Shown here piece after piece: positions 41,592 through 51,002 of a stretch of 55,028 nucleotides of DNA. The translations under genes and the position numbers were made by a program. Under the pieces are notes generated by a model. It did not search any database. It was not told the origin of the DNA and worked only from the letters and a program-made list of their open reading frames with translations. Positions within the stretch are counted from its first letter, which is position 1. Every line of letters starts with the position of its first letter. The DNA is from Streptomyces yangpuensis (GTDB lineage: Bacteria; Actinomycetota; Actinomycetes; Streptomycetales; Streptomycetaceae), in assembly GCF_001005295.1 (NCBI RefSeq), contig NZ_LBMK01000003.1, positions 459,244 through 514,271 on the forward strand, read 5' to 3'.

Positions 41592-42925
41592 ACCGTCCCC
41601 TCCCGGGGCTCGGGCACCGGCTCGGGACGGTTGGGGACCGGAATGAACACCGCGACCTCGTACCCGCCCGACTCCGTCCGCGCGGCCGTCATCTCCCCCT
41701 CCAGCATGGCCACCCGCTCCCGCATCCCGGTGATCCCGTGGCCGGCCCCGGCGGAGGGCGGCGCGTCCCCGGTCGGCGCCTCGTTGACGACGCGTATCCC
41801 CAGGCCGCCCAGCACATACGAGACCTCCACCCCGGCCGCCGCGCCCGGCGCGTGCCGCAGGGTGTTGCTCAGGGCCTCCTGGATGATCCGGAACGCCGAC
41901 AGCTCCACGCCCTGCGGCAGCTCCCGCACCGCACCCGTGACCGTCTTCTCCACGCTCAGCCCGGCCTCGCGCACATTGGCGATCAGCCCGTCCAGCGAGG
42001 CCAGCGTCGGCTGCGGGGCCTCCGGCGCCTCGTAGTCCGCGGAACGCACCACACCCAGCACCCGCCGCAGCTCCGTCAGGGCCGCCACCGCGTTCTCCCG
42101 GATGGTGGCGAACGCCGCCTCCAGCTCCGGCGGCGGGTTCTTCACCCGGTACGGAGCGGCCTCCGCCTGGATCGCCACCACCGACATGTGGTGCGCCACC
42201 ACGTCGTGCAGCTCCCGCGCGATCGTGGTCCGCTCCTCCAGCAGCGTCCGCTTGTCCCGCTCGACGGCCGTGACCTCCTGCTGCGCGCTCACCTCCGCCT
42301 TCGCGTGCCGGCGTATCTGGAAACTGCCGGCGACCACCAGGGCGAAGGCCGAGGTCACCGCCATCTCCGGCGCGTTCGACCCCCACTCGCCGTTGAAGAC
42401 CACGGAGAGCGCGGCGCCCAGCGCGACGGTCAGCGCCCACATCCAGGCCGCCACCCGGGGGCCGGTCCGCAGCGTGACGAGGACCATGACCACGATGTAG
42501 GAGAAGAAGGCACCAGGTGTCCAGGGCCAGCTCCCGCTCCCGCCCAGGGTGGCCAGGACCACCGTCATCGCAACGGCCGCCCACCACGCCCCGATCGGCC
42601 GCACCAGCGTCATCACGACGGGAACCGCGGCTGTCAGCCCCATGACGAGCTGCCCCAGATCACCGAGATAGCTCGACTGCCCCTCCATCGTGAAGAGCAC
42701 GGCGATGAAGGCCAGCAGCCCCACCGCCACGTGCCGCCGCCACGGCGCGTACTGGCGTATCGCCCCGGGGAGCCGTCGCGCGAAGCGCCCCGGGCCCCCC
42801 GCCAGGGGCAGCGGCCGGTAGACGAAGGCATCGGTGAGGAGGTCCTGGCGCAGGGTCGCGATCACCTCCGATGCCAGTCGGAATTCAGGCGTCCGGGCTG
42901 TCCCCCCGGTGGTCGTCTCGGTCAT
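41588..42925 (-). CDS. DesK/NarX-type sensor histidine kinase, system 1
   Basis: 445 residues from ATG 42925. About five to six membrane helices (from HVAVGLLAFIAVLFT) occupy residues 65-200. The HisKA_3 box is IARELHDVVAHHMSVVAIQ with the phospho-His, and the ATPase part has SNTLRHAPG and GAGHGITGMRERVAMLEG. It lacks an extracytoplasmic sensor domain, so it probably senses within the membrane. It is paired with the response regulator downstream and is a paralogue of the kinase at 43682. Confidence 0.93.
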   Translation of the reverse strand: MTETTTGGTARTPEFRLASEVIATLRQDLLTDAFVYRPLPLAGGPGRFARRLPGAIRQYAPWRRHVAVGLLAFIAVLFTMEGQSSYLGDLGQLVMGLTAAVPVVMTLVRPIGAWWAAVAMTVVLATLGGSGSWPWTPGAFFSYIVVMVLVTLRTGPRVAAWMWALTVALGAALSVVFNGEWGSNAPEMAVTSAFALVVAGSFQIRRHAKAEVSAQQEVTAVERDKRTLLEERTTIARELHDVVAHHMSVVAIQAEAAPYRVKNPPPELEAAFATIRENAVAALTELRRVLGVVRSADYEAPEAPQPTLASLDGLIANVREAGLSVEKTVTGAVRELPQGVELSAFRIIQEALSNTLRHAPGAAAGVEVSYVLGGLGIRVVNEAPTGDAPPSAGAGHGITGMRERVAMLEGEMTAARTESGGYEVAVFIPVPNRPEPVPEPREGTV

Positions 42926-43013
42926 ACGCACCACCGTAGGTCTGTACCGCCTTCGTCCGCGTCGCCGCCGATGGGGATTTCCCCGGGTCCCTCTCAAGTA
43001 CTACACGGGCCTG

Positions 43014-43685
43014 TCAGTAGCCCGTCGGACGGACCAGACCGGTCTCGTACGCGAACACCGCCGCCTGCGTCCGGTCCCGCAGACCGAGCTTCACCAGGAT
43101 CCGGCTCACATGCGTCTTCACCGTCTGCTCGGCCAGGACCAGGTGCTCGGAGATCTCCGCGTTCGACAGGCCCTGCGCGATGAGCGACAGCACCTCGGTC
43201 TCCCGCTCGGTCAGCGCGTCGATCCGGGCCCGCGACGGCGCGCGCGGCGCCCCCAGCCGGGAGAACTCCGTGATCAGCCGCTTGGTGATGTTCGGTGAGA
43301 GCAGCGCCTCACCCGCGGCCACCACCCGCACCGCCTCGGCGAGCTGATCGGCGGAAGCGTCCTTCAGCAGGAACCCGGAAGCCCCGGCCCGCAGCGCCTC
43401 GTACACGTACTCGTCGAGGTCGAAGGTGGTCAGCACCAGCACCTTCACCGCGGCGCCGGGGACGCGGGTGATCACGGACGTGGCCTCGATGCCGCCCATG
43501 CCCGGCATGCGGATGTCCATCAGCACCACGTCCGGGGCCAGCTCGGCGACCTTCGCGACGGCGTCCGCCCCGTCCACCGCCTGCCCCACGACCTCTATGT
43601 CGGGCTGGGCGTTGAGCAGCACGGTGAAGCCCTGCCGCACCATCATCTGGTCGTCGGCGATCATGACCTTGATCGGGGTGCTCAT
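43014..43685 (-). CDS. NarL/LuxR-family response regulator, system 2
   Basis: 223 residues with the same domains as its neighbour: receiver (IKVMIADDQMMVRQGF, phospho-Asp in DVVLMDIRMPGMGG) and LuxR HTH (LTERETEVLSLIAQGLSNAEISEHL). Its start overlaps the kinase stop by ATGA. It is the last gene of a four-gene overlapping operon. Confidence 0.95.
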   Translation of the reverse strand: MSTPIKVMIADDQMMVRQGFTVLLNAQPDIEVVGQAVDGADAVAKVAELAPDVVLMDIRMPGMGGIEATSVITRVPGAAVKVLVLTTFDLDEYVYEALRAGASGFLLKDASADQLAEAVRVVAAGEALLSPNITKRLITEFSRLGAPRAPSRARIDALTERETEVLSLIAQGLSNAEISEHLVLAEQTVKTHVSRILVKLGLRDRTQAAVFAYETGLVRPTGY

Positions 43686-45046
43686 GGGGCCTTCTTCGTC
43701 TCGTGGCCGGTACCGGCGGCCGGGTTCTGCGGATCCATCGGAAGCACGGCGCTGACCTCGTACCCGCCGTCGGGACGTGGGCCCGCGGCCAGTTCACCAC
43801 CCAGCATGCCCGCCCGCTCCCGCATCCCCAGCAGCCCGTGCCCCGCTCCCTGCGACGGCGAGGCCGGCCGCGTCGGCGCACTGTTGGCGATGCACAGGTG
43901 CAGCTCGCGCGGTCCGTAGGCGACGCCCACCTCCACCCGCGAACCGGGCGCATGGCGAAGACAGTTGCTCAGCGCCTCCTGCACGATCCGGTACGCGGTG
44001 AGCTCCACGCCGGGGGCCAGCGGGCGGCGGATGCCCGCGACCTCGGTGGTGACGTCCAGCCCCACCCCCCGCACGTTGTCCACGAGGCCGTCCAGCTCGG
44101 CGAGGGTCGGCTGCGGATGCTGCGGATGCTGCGGGGCCGCGGGATCACCGGGCTGCTCCGAGCGCAGCACCCCCAGCACCCGGCGCAGCTCCGTGAGGGC
44201 CTCCAGCGCGTTCTCCCGGATGCCCGCCAGGTTCTCCCTGAGCTCCTCCGACGGGTTCTCCACGAGGTGCGGGGCGACCTGCGCCTGGATGGAGATCACC
44301 GACATGTGGTGCGCGACGACGTCGTGCAGCTCGCGGGCGATGCGGCTGCGCTCCTCCAGCAGGGTGCGCCGGGCTCGTTCCTCCGCGGTGAGGGTCTCCT
44401 GCTCGACCAGCTCGCCACGGGCCAGCCGCAGGGCGCGCAGCGCGTACCCGAGGAGCCCGACGAAGCCGAAGAGGACGGAGGCCGCCGGTGAGGAGATCTG
44501 GCTTCCGTCCGGATGGAAGGTCAGCTCGGCCGCGCCGGTGAGGGCGACGGAGATGCCGACGGCCCATATGGTCACCCGCGGCGGCACCCGGAGGGCGACC
44601 AGCAGCAGTACGGGAGCCAACGCGAACATCCCGCCCGGCGTCCAGGGCCAGGACTGGCCCCGCCCGACGTTGTCGTGGATCATCCAGGCGGACCAGCCCG
44701 CGGCGAGCAGTCCCAGCCACCAGGCCGCGATCGGACGGAACATCGCCAGCCAGATGGACAGCGCCGTCAGCAGCGCGACGGCCAGCGGCGGTCCGCCCTT
44801 GATGTGGTAGTGGTCCATGAGCTGCTCGGTGGTGAGGAACCCGAAGAACACTGCCGCATACCCGACGAACACGTGCGGCAGCCGGGCCAGCCATTTGGGC
44901 CGTCCCAATCCGGGAAGGGGATCGCGCCGCATGGTGAACAGTTCCAGGGCCAACGCCATGCGCGGTCCCACGCCTTGAGTGGGCACGGCGGGCTTCGGCT
45001 CGGCCGGGGACAGGCGCTGCTCCTTCACGTCGGTCAGCCTAGGCAT
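43682..45046 (-). CDS. DesK/NarX-type sensor histidine kinase, system 2
   Basis: 454 residues from ATG 45046 (AAGGAG eight bases upstream). Membrane helices span about 75-210, the HisKA_3 box is IARELHDVVAHHMSVISIQ, and the ATPase part has SNCLRHAPG and GAGHGLLGMRERAGMLGG. A Gln/His/Pro-rich insert (PQHPQHPQP) lies in the linker. It overlaps the acyltransferase gene by eight bases. It is a paralogue of the kinase at 41588, so the two systems arose by tandem duplication. Confidence 0.93.
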   Translation of the reverse strand: MPRLTDVKEQRLSPAEPKPAVPTQGVGPRMALALELFTMRRDPLPGLGRPKWLARLPHVFVGYAAVFFGFLTTEQLMDHYHIKGGPPLAVALLTALSIWLAMFRPIAAWWLGLLAAGWSAWMIHDNVGRGQSWPWTPGGMFALAPVLLLVALRVPPRVTIWAVGISVALTGAAELTFHPDGSQISSPAASVLFGFVGLLGYALRALRLARGELVEQETLTAEERARRTLLEERSRIARELHDVVAHHMSVISIQAQVAPHLVENPSEELRENLAGIRENALEALTELRRVLGVLRSEQPGDPAAPQHPQHPQPTLAELDGLVDNVRGVGLDVTTEVAGIRRPLAPGVELTAYRIVQEALSNCLRHAPGSRVEVGVAYGPRELHLCIANSAPTRPASPSQGAGHGLLGMRERAGMLGGELAAGPRPDGGYEVSAVLPMDPQNPAAGTGHETKKAP

Positions 45047-46226
45047 GGGTGATCTCCTTGGCGGAAGGCCCCGGGACACGGCGGGCGCCGGTGACCGCGC
45101 CCGCCCGGGAACGGTCCTGTTCGTGTATGCGGAACGCCGCCCAGCAGAGCCCCAGCCCGGCCGCGAACACCGGCAGCCACAGCACCCGGACCGCTATCCA
45201 GCCCACCGAGTCGGGCGCGGTGTGCAGCCCGGGCAGGCGGGCCGGAAGCAGCAGCCCGACGGCGGTGACGGCCATCATGGCGGTCTGGTGCCACAGGAAG
45301 ATCGTCATGGCGGAGCGGTTCACCCACGCCACTCTCGCCCAGGCGGCGGGCCTGCGCATGAGCCGGGCCAGTCGGTCGCGGGCCAGCAGGGCCAGCCCGC
45401 ACTGGGCCAGTCCGAACGCGACCACGGCAAGGGTCGGCGGGTCCAGGTTCGAGACGGCCGACCCCGGCACGCCCACCATGGACGCCGGATACCCGCCCCA
45501 CAGCACCAGCGCGCCGGCGGCCGCAGCGGCCGCCGCGACGAGGAGCAGGAGCCGGCCGCGCCGGGCGAGGGCCCCGCGCGACCACGCGGCGCCCAGCGTG
45601 AAGGGGACCAGCCAGCCCGCGGCCACGTTGACCCAGCCGATCCACTCGGGCCCGCCCGGCCCGAAGCGCCACAGGTCGACGCCCGCCACCGCGGCGGCCG
45701 GCCACAGCGGGTGGAGCCGGGCCACGAGCGGAGTCGCGGCGGTGAGCGCGGCGAACACCAGCAGGAACCACAGCGGCGACAGGACCAGCCGGACCAGCGT
45801 CCGTACGGTGTCGAACTCCGCCCCGCCGAGGAGCATCCCGCCCGCCACGACCGTCCAGAGGACGAGCACCGCGGCGACCGGCCGGAACAGCCGGCCCAGC
45901 CGATGCCCGACCCAGGCCCCGTACGAGACGCCCCGCCCGCGCGCCGAGGCGTACCCACGGGCGGCGACACGGCCGCCGACCAGGAAGAAGACGGCCAGCG
46001 TCTGGAACACCCAGGACACCGGGGCCAGCCAGGGCATGTGCAGCAGCGGGCTGGTGCCGCGCAGGCCGCCGTCGGCGGCGGTCAGGGAGGTGACCAGCCA
46101 GTGGCCGAGGACGACCCCGAGAATCGCCAGGGCCCGGAGCGCGTCCACGGCCCGGTCCCGGCCGGGCGGCGTGGCCGCCTCGGTATCCGCCGCCAGAGCG
46201 GACCAGCGCGCGCGGAGCTCACGCAC
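45039..46226 (-). CDS. acyltransferase-3 family membrane protein
   Basis: 395 residues from GTG 46226 (GAAGAGG upstream); a longer open frame exists but overlaps the hydrolase. About ten membrane segments carry acyltransferase-3 motifs: RAVDALRALAILGVVLGHW at the start, FFLVGGRVAARGYA, and SAMTIFLWHQTAMM near the end. These enzymes acylate sugars or lipids at the membrane; the target is unknown. It overlaps both neighbours by eight bases, which ties it functionally to the two-component system and the secreted hydrolase. Confidence 0.88.
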   Translation of the reverse strand: MRELRARWSALAADTEAATPPGRDRAVDALRALAILGVVLGHWLVTSLTAADGGLRGTSPLLHMPWLAPVSWVFQTLAVFFLVGGRVAARGYASARGRGVSYGAWVGHRLGRLFRPVAAVLVLWTVVAGGMLLGGAEFDTVRTLVRLVLSPLWFLLVFAALTAATPLVARLHPLWPAAAVAGVDLWRFGPGGPEWIGWVNVAAGWLVPFTLGAAWSRGALARRGRLLLLVAAAAAAAGALVLWGGYPASMVGVPGSAVSNLDPPTLAVVAFGLAQCGLALLARDRLARLMRRPAAWARVAWVNRSAMTIFLWHQTAMMAVTAVGLLLPARLPGLHTAPDSVGWIAVRVLWLPVFAAGLGLCWAAFRIHEQDRSRAGAVTGARRVPGPSAKEITHA

Positions 46227-47325
46227 GGCCGGCCTCTTCGACGGGAGCAGTGCCGAGGACGATGGCTGCCAGGGCGTCGAGGGACCGGGTGCCCGGCTTG
46301 AGGTAGTCGCTGTGCCCGCCGGCTCCGGCGTCGAAGGCCCGCGCACCGAAGGCGGGGTCGACGGGGTCGGTGCCGAAACCCAGCCCGCCGAGCCGGACGT
46401 GCGGCACGCCGGCTATCCAGTCGGCACCGCCGCGGCCGGCCCAGGTCCGGGCCGTGGTGGGCAGCTCCCGGGCGGACCCGGCCCCCGTGCCGGGGCTGCC
46501 AAACAGGACCATGTCTTTGACGGCCGGGCCCGTCGCGGTCCGCGCGCAGACCACGGAACCGTAGGAGTGGCAGAGCAGCGAGAGCCGGGCGCCGGGCGCC
46601 GCCATGCCCGCCAACCGGTCGAGGAACGGCCCCAGTTCGGCCGCGGCGTCGTCGGCCCGGCCGGCGGTGAGCACGGTCGTGCTGACCGTGCCCGGGGTGT
46701 CGTACCCGAGCCAGGCGACCACGGCGGAGCGCGGCTGCCCCGCCTGGAGGCGCTGCTGGAGGGCGACCGCCCCGGACCGGAACCTCTCGTACGTGTCGAG
46801 GGTGGTGTCGGAGCCGGGCACCAGGACGGCGACCCGCTCGGCGGTCCCCAGGTCACCGAACACCTCCACGGCCCGGCCCCTGCCGCGGCCGTCGAAGGCG
46901 AGGAACTGCGCCGTGCCGGCCGCCGCCATGGCCCGCAGCCGGTCGGCCCGTCCGACGCGGTCGGCGTCCTCGGCCATACGGACCGCCTCGGCGAGGTTGG
47001 CCCGATGAGCGGCATACCGGCTCTTGGGCGAGGCGTCCTCGGCGAACACGGCGGGCGCCGGGGCCGGCGCCTGCGCGGAGGCGGCGGCGGATACCGGGAC
47101 GACCACGGCGGCCGCGACCAGCGAGGCCAGCAGCGTACGACGCAGTCGCCCCCCACGGACCCCCGCCCGCCGGGAGCCGAACGCGGCTGCACCCGCGCCG
47201 ACTTCCCCCGCCCCCGCCAACCCTGCCGCCGCCCCCGCCAACCCTGCCGCCGCCGTCGTCGCCTTCCGTGCCGTGCCCGCGGTCCCGGCGGTGCCCGCCG
47301 TCCGTACCGCCGCCCCCGTCGCCAT
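46219..47325 (-). CDS. secreted alpha/beta hydrolase (DUF1023 type) with long N-terminal extension
   Basis: 368 residues from ATG 47325 (AAGGGA upstream). The first ~60 residues are an Ala/Gly/Thr-rich repeat region (TAGTAGTAG, GLAGAAAGLAGAG) with basic residues, then a hydrophobic segment (TLLASLVAAAVVVPVSAAASA) suits a signal or anchor. The hydrolase domain has VLVPGSDTTLDTYERFRSGA, WLGYDTPGTV and the nucleophile LLCHSYGSVV, with the histidine in GGHSDYL. It is the first gene of the four-gene operon. Its substrate is unknown; the long extension before the signal is unusual, and a later start is possible. Confidence 0.85.
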   Translation of the reverse strand: MATGAAVRTAGTAGTAGTARKATTAAAGLAGAAAGLAGAGEVGAGAAAFGSRRAGVRGGRLRRTLLASLVAAAVVVPVSAAASAQAPAPAPAVFAEDASPKSRYAAHRANLAEAVRMAEDADRVGRADRLRAMAAAGTAQFLAFDGRGRGRAVEVFGDLGTAERVAVLVPGSDTTLDTYERFRSGAVALQQRLQAGQPRSAVVAWLGYDTPGTVSTTVLTAGRADDAAAELGPFLDRLAGMAAPGARLSLLCHSYGSVVCARTATGPAVKDMVLFGSPGTGAGSARELPTTARTWAGRGGADWIAGVPHVRLGGLGFGTDPVDPAFGARAFDAGAGGHSDYLKPGTRSLDALAAIVLGTAPVEEAGRA

Positions 47326-47539
47326 GGTGTGTCCCTTCGGTGTCCCGGAAGAGCCGTCAGCGCCCTTCTCCGCTACCGAAGTTAGAAATCCCCACCCCTC
47401 GTCGGCGTCCCGCCACGGAGCCGTGTCCGTACGTAGCTCTTAGGTATGACAGCAGATACTCCAGAGCCACGGCGTACCCGGCGGCGCGCCCCGACGAGCA
47501 GCCGACATCCAGCATCACAAGACCACGTGGAGCACGGCG

Positions 47540-48034
47540 ATGACCGAGGAAGACTGGCATCACGACCGCATCGGCAGCGCACACCGCGGGACGAACCCGA
47601 CCGTCCTGCGCCGCCTCGACGCCGGCTTCGCGGTCATCGGGGACCGGCAGTTCCTCCCCGGCTATTCGGTCCTGCTGACCGACGACCCGGCCGCGACCCG
47701 GCTCTCGGACCTGCCCCGGACCCGCAGGGCCGCGTACCTCTCGGACACGGAACGCCTGGCCGAGGCCGTCGAGCGGGCCTGTGCGCGGCTCGATCCGGCC
47801 TTCCGCCGGGTGAACATCGAGATCCTCGGCAACACCGACCCGTACCTCCACGCCCACATCTGGCCCCGCTACGACTGGGAGCCGGCCGACCGCGTCCGGC
47901 GACCCGTGTGGCTGTACGACGAAGAGCAGTGCTGGCGCGGCGAGCGGCACGCGCTGGCTCCGCGCCACGACGCCCTGCGGGCGGCGATCGGCGAGGAACT
48001 CGACCGGCTCGGGGCAGCCGGTCCGTCGGCCTGA
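47540..48034 (+). CDS. HIT-domain (Ap4A hydrolase-like) protein
   Basis: 164 residues from ATG 47540. The HIT motif is YLHAHIWPR at about residues 101-109: the first His of HxHxH is Tyr while the middle His, the usual nucleophile, is kept. Other HIT features are GFAVIGDRQFLPGYSVLL and VNIEILGNTDPYLH. Such proteins hydrolyse dinucleoside polyphosphates or related nucleotides. The 214-bp gap upstream (47326-47539) holds the divergent promoters and no gene. Confidence 0.85.
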   Translation: MTEEDWHHDRIGSAHRGTNPTVLRRLDAGFAVIGDRQFLPGYSVLLTDDPAATRLSDLPRTRRAAYLSDTERLAEAVERACARLDPAFRRVNIEILGNTDPYLHAHIWPRYDWEPADRVRRPVWLYDEEQCWRGERHALAPRHDALRAAIGEELDRLGAAGPSA

Positions 48035-48135
48035 CCGGCGGCGGCCTGTCCACCGCGGCCCGGCCACGGTCAGACACCCCAGGTCAGCAGGTCCGACAGC
48101 GATCCCGGCGACCGGCCGCAGTCCGTCGCCGCGGT

Positions 48136-48525
48136 TCAGTCTGCCGCCATGGGTTCCACGTATCCCGCCCGCCAGCGCGGGGCAGGGTCCTGGCCGGGGC
48201 TCGTCCAGTACTCTCTCGCCCCCACGATCTCCCCGTCGCGCACCGTCCACAGGGAGACGGCCCGGTAGACGACGTGGTCCTGGGGTATCTCGACCTCGGT
48301 GACGACGTCGTCCCCGTCGGCCAGGATCCGCAGCACTCTCACGGGCTTCTCGTCCGAGTAGCCGTCGTCCCTGTTCACCGCGATGAAGTTGGCGCGCCCG
48401 ACGATGCGCTCACCGCTCACGGGCCACTCGATGACGGCGTCCTCGGCGATGAGCCCGGCCACGCCGTCCCAGTCACGTGCCTCGATCCGCTCCCACAGTC
48501 GTGCCACAACCCTCAACGGCTCCAT
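48136..48525 (-). CDS. NTF2-like / SnoaL-like domain protein
   Basis: 129 residues with a cone-shaped NTF2-like fold: VARLWERIEARDWDGVAGLIAEDAVIEWPVSG, ANFIAVNRD and YRAVSLWTVRDGEIVGAREYW. Members are small ligand-binding proteins or isomerase-like enzymes; no pocket residue pattern lets me choose. It is convergent with the HIT gene. Confidence 0.87.
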   Translation of the reverse strand: MEPLRVVARLWERIEARDWDGVAGLIAEDAVIEWPVSGERIVGRANFIAVNRDDGYSDEKPVRVLRILADGDDVVTEVEIPQDHVVYRAVSLWTVRDGEIVGAREYWTSPGQDPAPRWRAGYVEPMAAD

Positions 48526-48606
48526 GTGCCGCAGTGTCCGACAGCGCCTTCGTGCGCAACAAGCTTTGCCTGCAGGCTTATTGCCCTCGACACAAACGGG
48601 TCCGGG

Positions 48607-50256
48607 TCACTGCCTGCGGTAGTCGAGCGGGGGACTGTCGCTGCCCGCGAGCTCTCTGCGCAGGGTGTCGCCGGGCAGCAGCAGGAGGCGGCTCCGGCCG
48701 CCCGCCGCGCAGGTCGGCGGGGCGCCGGAGGTGACGGTGGAGGCATCCAGCTCCACGGGGTCGTGGGCGCTGCGCAAGGACGCGGTCCAGGCACAGTCGA
48801 ATCCGGGGTCCTGGACGGACAGCGCCATCACCGGCTCGCCGACTCCGCCGCGCGTGAGGGTGAGCCGCCAGGTCTGGCTGCCGCGTACGGCCTGCCAGGT
48901 GCCGACGTAGGCCTCGGGCAGGCTGCCGGACACCGGGGCCACGGAAGCCACCGGGGCCGGCGCGGCACCCAGGGCCGAAGCGGAAGCCGAAGCGGAGCCC
49001 ACACCCGACGTCGAGCCCGTCCCGGACGCCGATCCGGACGCCGACCCGGACCCCGACTCCGGCCCCGCACCCGCGATCGAGCCCGCGCCGGTCGTCGCCG
49101 GCGCACTGGGGGCCGTGACGGGCGGTCGCGGATCGTCGGCCCCGCTCATCACCGCGTACACCGTGCCGGCCGAGAGGCCCGCGACGACCGCGGCGACGAC
49201 GAGGAGCAGGGCGGTGGACGCTGTCCAGGGCCTGGCCGGAGGTTCCGGTTCCAGCGGCGGGCACGCGGAGTAGGAGGGCGGCAGCGGAGGCGGCGTCGGC
49301 ACCGCGCGGTCCGGCCCGGCGTCCTCGCGGTCCAGCAGCTGTACGGCGTGCCTCCCGAGCCGGGCCACCAGCGGGGCCGGCAACCAGGGCTCCAGGGCTC
49401 TCCCGTCGGCCACGGTGTCGTCGGCGCCGACCCGGGCCAGTACCTCGGCGGGTCCGGGCCGCACGCCGGGATCCCGGTGCAGACAGTCCCGTACGAGGTC
49501 CAGCAGTTCGCCCGGTACGCCGGCCAGGTCGGGTTCCGTTTCGGTGCTGCGCAGCAGGAGCGCCGCCAGGCCGCCGGGCTGCGCCGCGTCACTGAGCTGC
49601 TCCGCGTCACCGAAGGGAAGGCGCCCGGTGGCTGCGTACGCCAGGACCGCCCCGAGGCAGAAGACGTCGCAGGCGGCGGTCACCGGCTCGCCGCGGATCT
49701 GCTCGGGAGCCATGAACCCGGGGGAGCCGATGATCTCGCCGGCCCGGGTCAGGCCCGCGTCGTACCCGGCGGGCGCGCGGGCGATTCCGAAGTCGATGAC
49801 GCGCGGGCCGTCCAGGGTGATCAGGACGTTCGAGGGCTTCAGATCGCGGTGGACGATCCCGGCGCGGTGGATGTCCAGGAGGGCGTGCGCGAGGCCCGCG
49901 GCCAGGATCGGTAACGAACGGCCCGGCAGCGGGCCCATGTCGTGGGCGACGACGCGGCGCAGGCTCGGTCCGGCGACGTAGCCGGTGGCGAACCAGGGGG
50001 TCGCGGCCTCGGTGTCGGCGTCGAGGACCGGGGCGGTCCATTCGCCGCCGACCCGGCGGGCCGCCGCGACCTCCTGGCGGAAGCGGATGCGGAACTCCTC
50101 GTGCGCGGCGAGCTCGTGGTGGACCAGCTTGACCGCGACGGTGCGGCCGCGGTCGGAGCGGGCGAGGTAGACCTGGCCCATGCCGCCGGCGCCGAGCCGG
50201 GACAGCAGGCGGTAGGGGCCGATGCGGTGCGGGTCGTACGGCTGCAGTTGTTCCAT
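48607..50256 (-). CDS. membrane serine/threonine protein kinase (PknB type)
   Basis: 549 residues. The N-terminal kinase has the Gly loop GAGGMGQVY, Lys43 in VAVKLV, HRDLKPSN with Asp138, DFG at 155-157 and the activation segment GSPGFMAPEQIRG. A Pro-rich juxtamembrane region leads to one membrane helix (about 345-367) and a Ser/Gly/Ala-repeat linker, then an extracellular domain of ~110 residues starting EAYVGTWQAVRGSQTWRLTLTRGG. That domain has a lipocalin-like look (inference). No PASTA repeats are present. Confidence 0.94.
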   Translation of the reverse strand: MEQLQPYDPHRIGPYRLLSRLGAGGMGQVYLARSDRGRTVAVKLVHHELAAHEEFRIRFRQEVAAARRVGGEWTAPVLDADTEAATPWFATGYVAGPSLRRVVAHDMGPLPGRSLPILAAGLAHALLDIHRAGIVHRDLKPSNVLITLDGPRVIDFGIARAPAGYDAGLTRAGEIIGSPGFMAPEQIRGEPVTAACDVFCLGAVLAYAATGRLPFGDAEQLSDAAQPGGLAALLLRSTETEPDLAGVPGELLDLVRDCLHRDPGVRPGPAEVLARVGADDTVADGRALEPWLPAPLVARLGRHAVQLLDREDAGPDRAVPTPPPLPPSYSACPPLEPEPPARPWTASTALLLVVAAVVAGLSAGTVYAVMSGADDPRPPVTAPSAPATTGAGSIAGAGPESGSGSASGSASGTGSTSGVGSASASASALGAAPAPVASVAPVSGSLPEAYVGTWQAVRGSQTWRLTLTRGGVGEPVMALSVQDPGFDCAWTASLRSAHDPVELDASTVTSGAPPTCAAGGRSRLLLLPGDTLRRELAGSDSPPLDYRRQ

Positions 50257-50432
50257 GGCCGGGTGGTCCTCCCCCTGCTGGCCGAACAGCTCCGCCGGGA
50301 AAGACGGCCGGGGGCGCCCGCCGGTTGCCTCCGGTCACCCTCGCGGGGGCCCGAATCCTTGCGCGAACCGGAACGCGGGCCCGGAAAGGGTGGCGACCCG
50401 CAGACCCCTGATCGACGCGTCGGATCGGCGGC

Positions 50433-51002
50433 TCAGGCAGGATCACCCGAACCGGAGGGATCTGCCGGACCAGCCGCATCGGCCGGATCGTGCGCCGCGG
50501 GCAGGGTGTCCAGTGCCGCGGCGAGGCGCTCCAGGACACCCACCGTCTCCGCGAAGGCCGCGTCGCCCAGCTCCGCCGCGAGGCGGGCGGCCATGGCCGA
50601 GTGGCCCGGGCCGATCCGGTCCACGGCCGCGCGGCCCTCCTCCGTCGGTCGCAGCAGCTTCGCCCGCCGGTGGGCGGGGTTCGGCGCGTACTCCGCGAGG
50701 CCCTTGGCGACGAGCAGGTCCGCGATGCGCTGGACGCTCTGCCGGGTGATCCCCATGTTCCGGGCGATCCCCGCGACGGGCAGGGGCTCCCGCAGCACCG
50801 CTCCCAGCACCTGCCACCACGCGGCGGTCAGTCCGGCCGGCCGCGCCAGCTCCTCGGAGAGGGAGAGGAATTGGCCGTTCAGCCGGAACACCCCGAGTGC
50901 GGTGCGGCTCAGCAGGTCCTGCCGAGCCCGGGCGGACCCGGTGGGCGACGGCTCAAGCGTCGGCGACGGCTCACGTATCGGCGACGGCGAAGGCTCAAGC
51001 AT
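50433..51002 (-). CDS. MarR-family transcriptional regulator
   Basis: 189 residues from ATG 51002. A Pro/Ser-rich repeat (EPSPSPIREPSPTLEPSPT) precedes the winged helix: AAWWQVLGAVLREPLPVAGIARNMGITRQSVQRIADLLV with the wing PNPAHRRAKLLRPTEEG. The tail is Ala/Asp-rich. It overlaps the DJ-1 gene by eight bases and is thus cotranscribed with it. It likely binds the inverted repeats upstream of that gene. Confidence 0.9.
   Translation of the reverse strand: MLEPSPSPIREPSPTLEPSPTGSARARQDLLSRTALGVFRLNGQFLSLSEELARPAGLTAAWWQVLGAVLREPLPVAGIARNMGITRQSVQRIADLLVAKGLAEYAPNPAHRRAKLLRPTEEGRAAVDRIGPGHSAMAARLAAELGDAAFAETVGVLERLAAALDTLPAAHDPADAAGPADPSGSGDPA

Noticed and set aside
39685..45046. Possible biosynthetic gene cluster around the P450
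   Set aside because: There is a P450, an exporter and regulators but no core biosynthetic enzyme, and the genes are in separate transcription units.
47446..49914. 822-codon + strand frame over the HIT, NTF2 and kinase genes
   Set aside because: It is Arg/Pro/Gly-rich, crosses three well-supported genes on other frames and strands, and has no domain.
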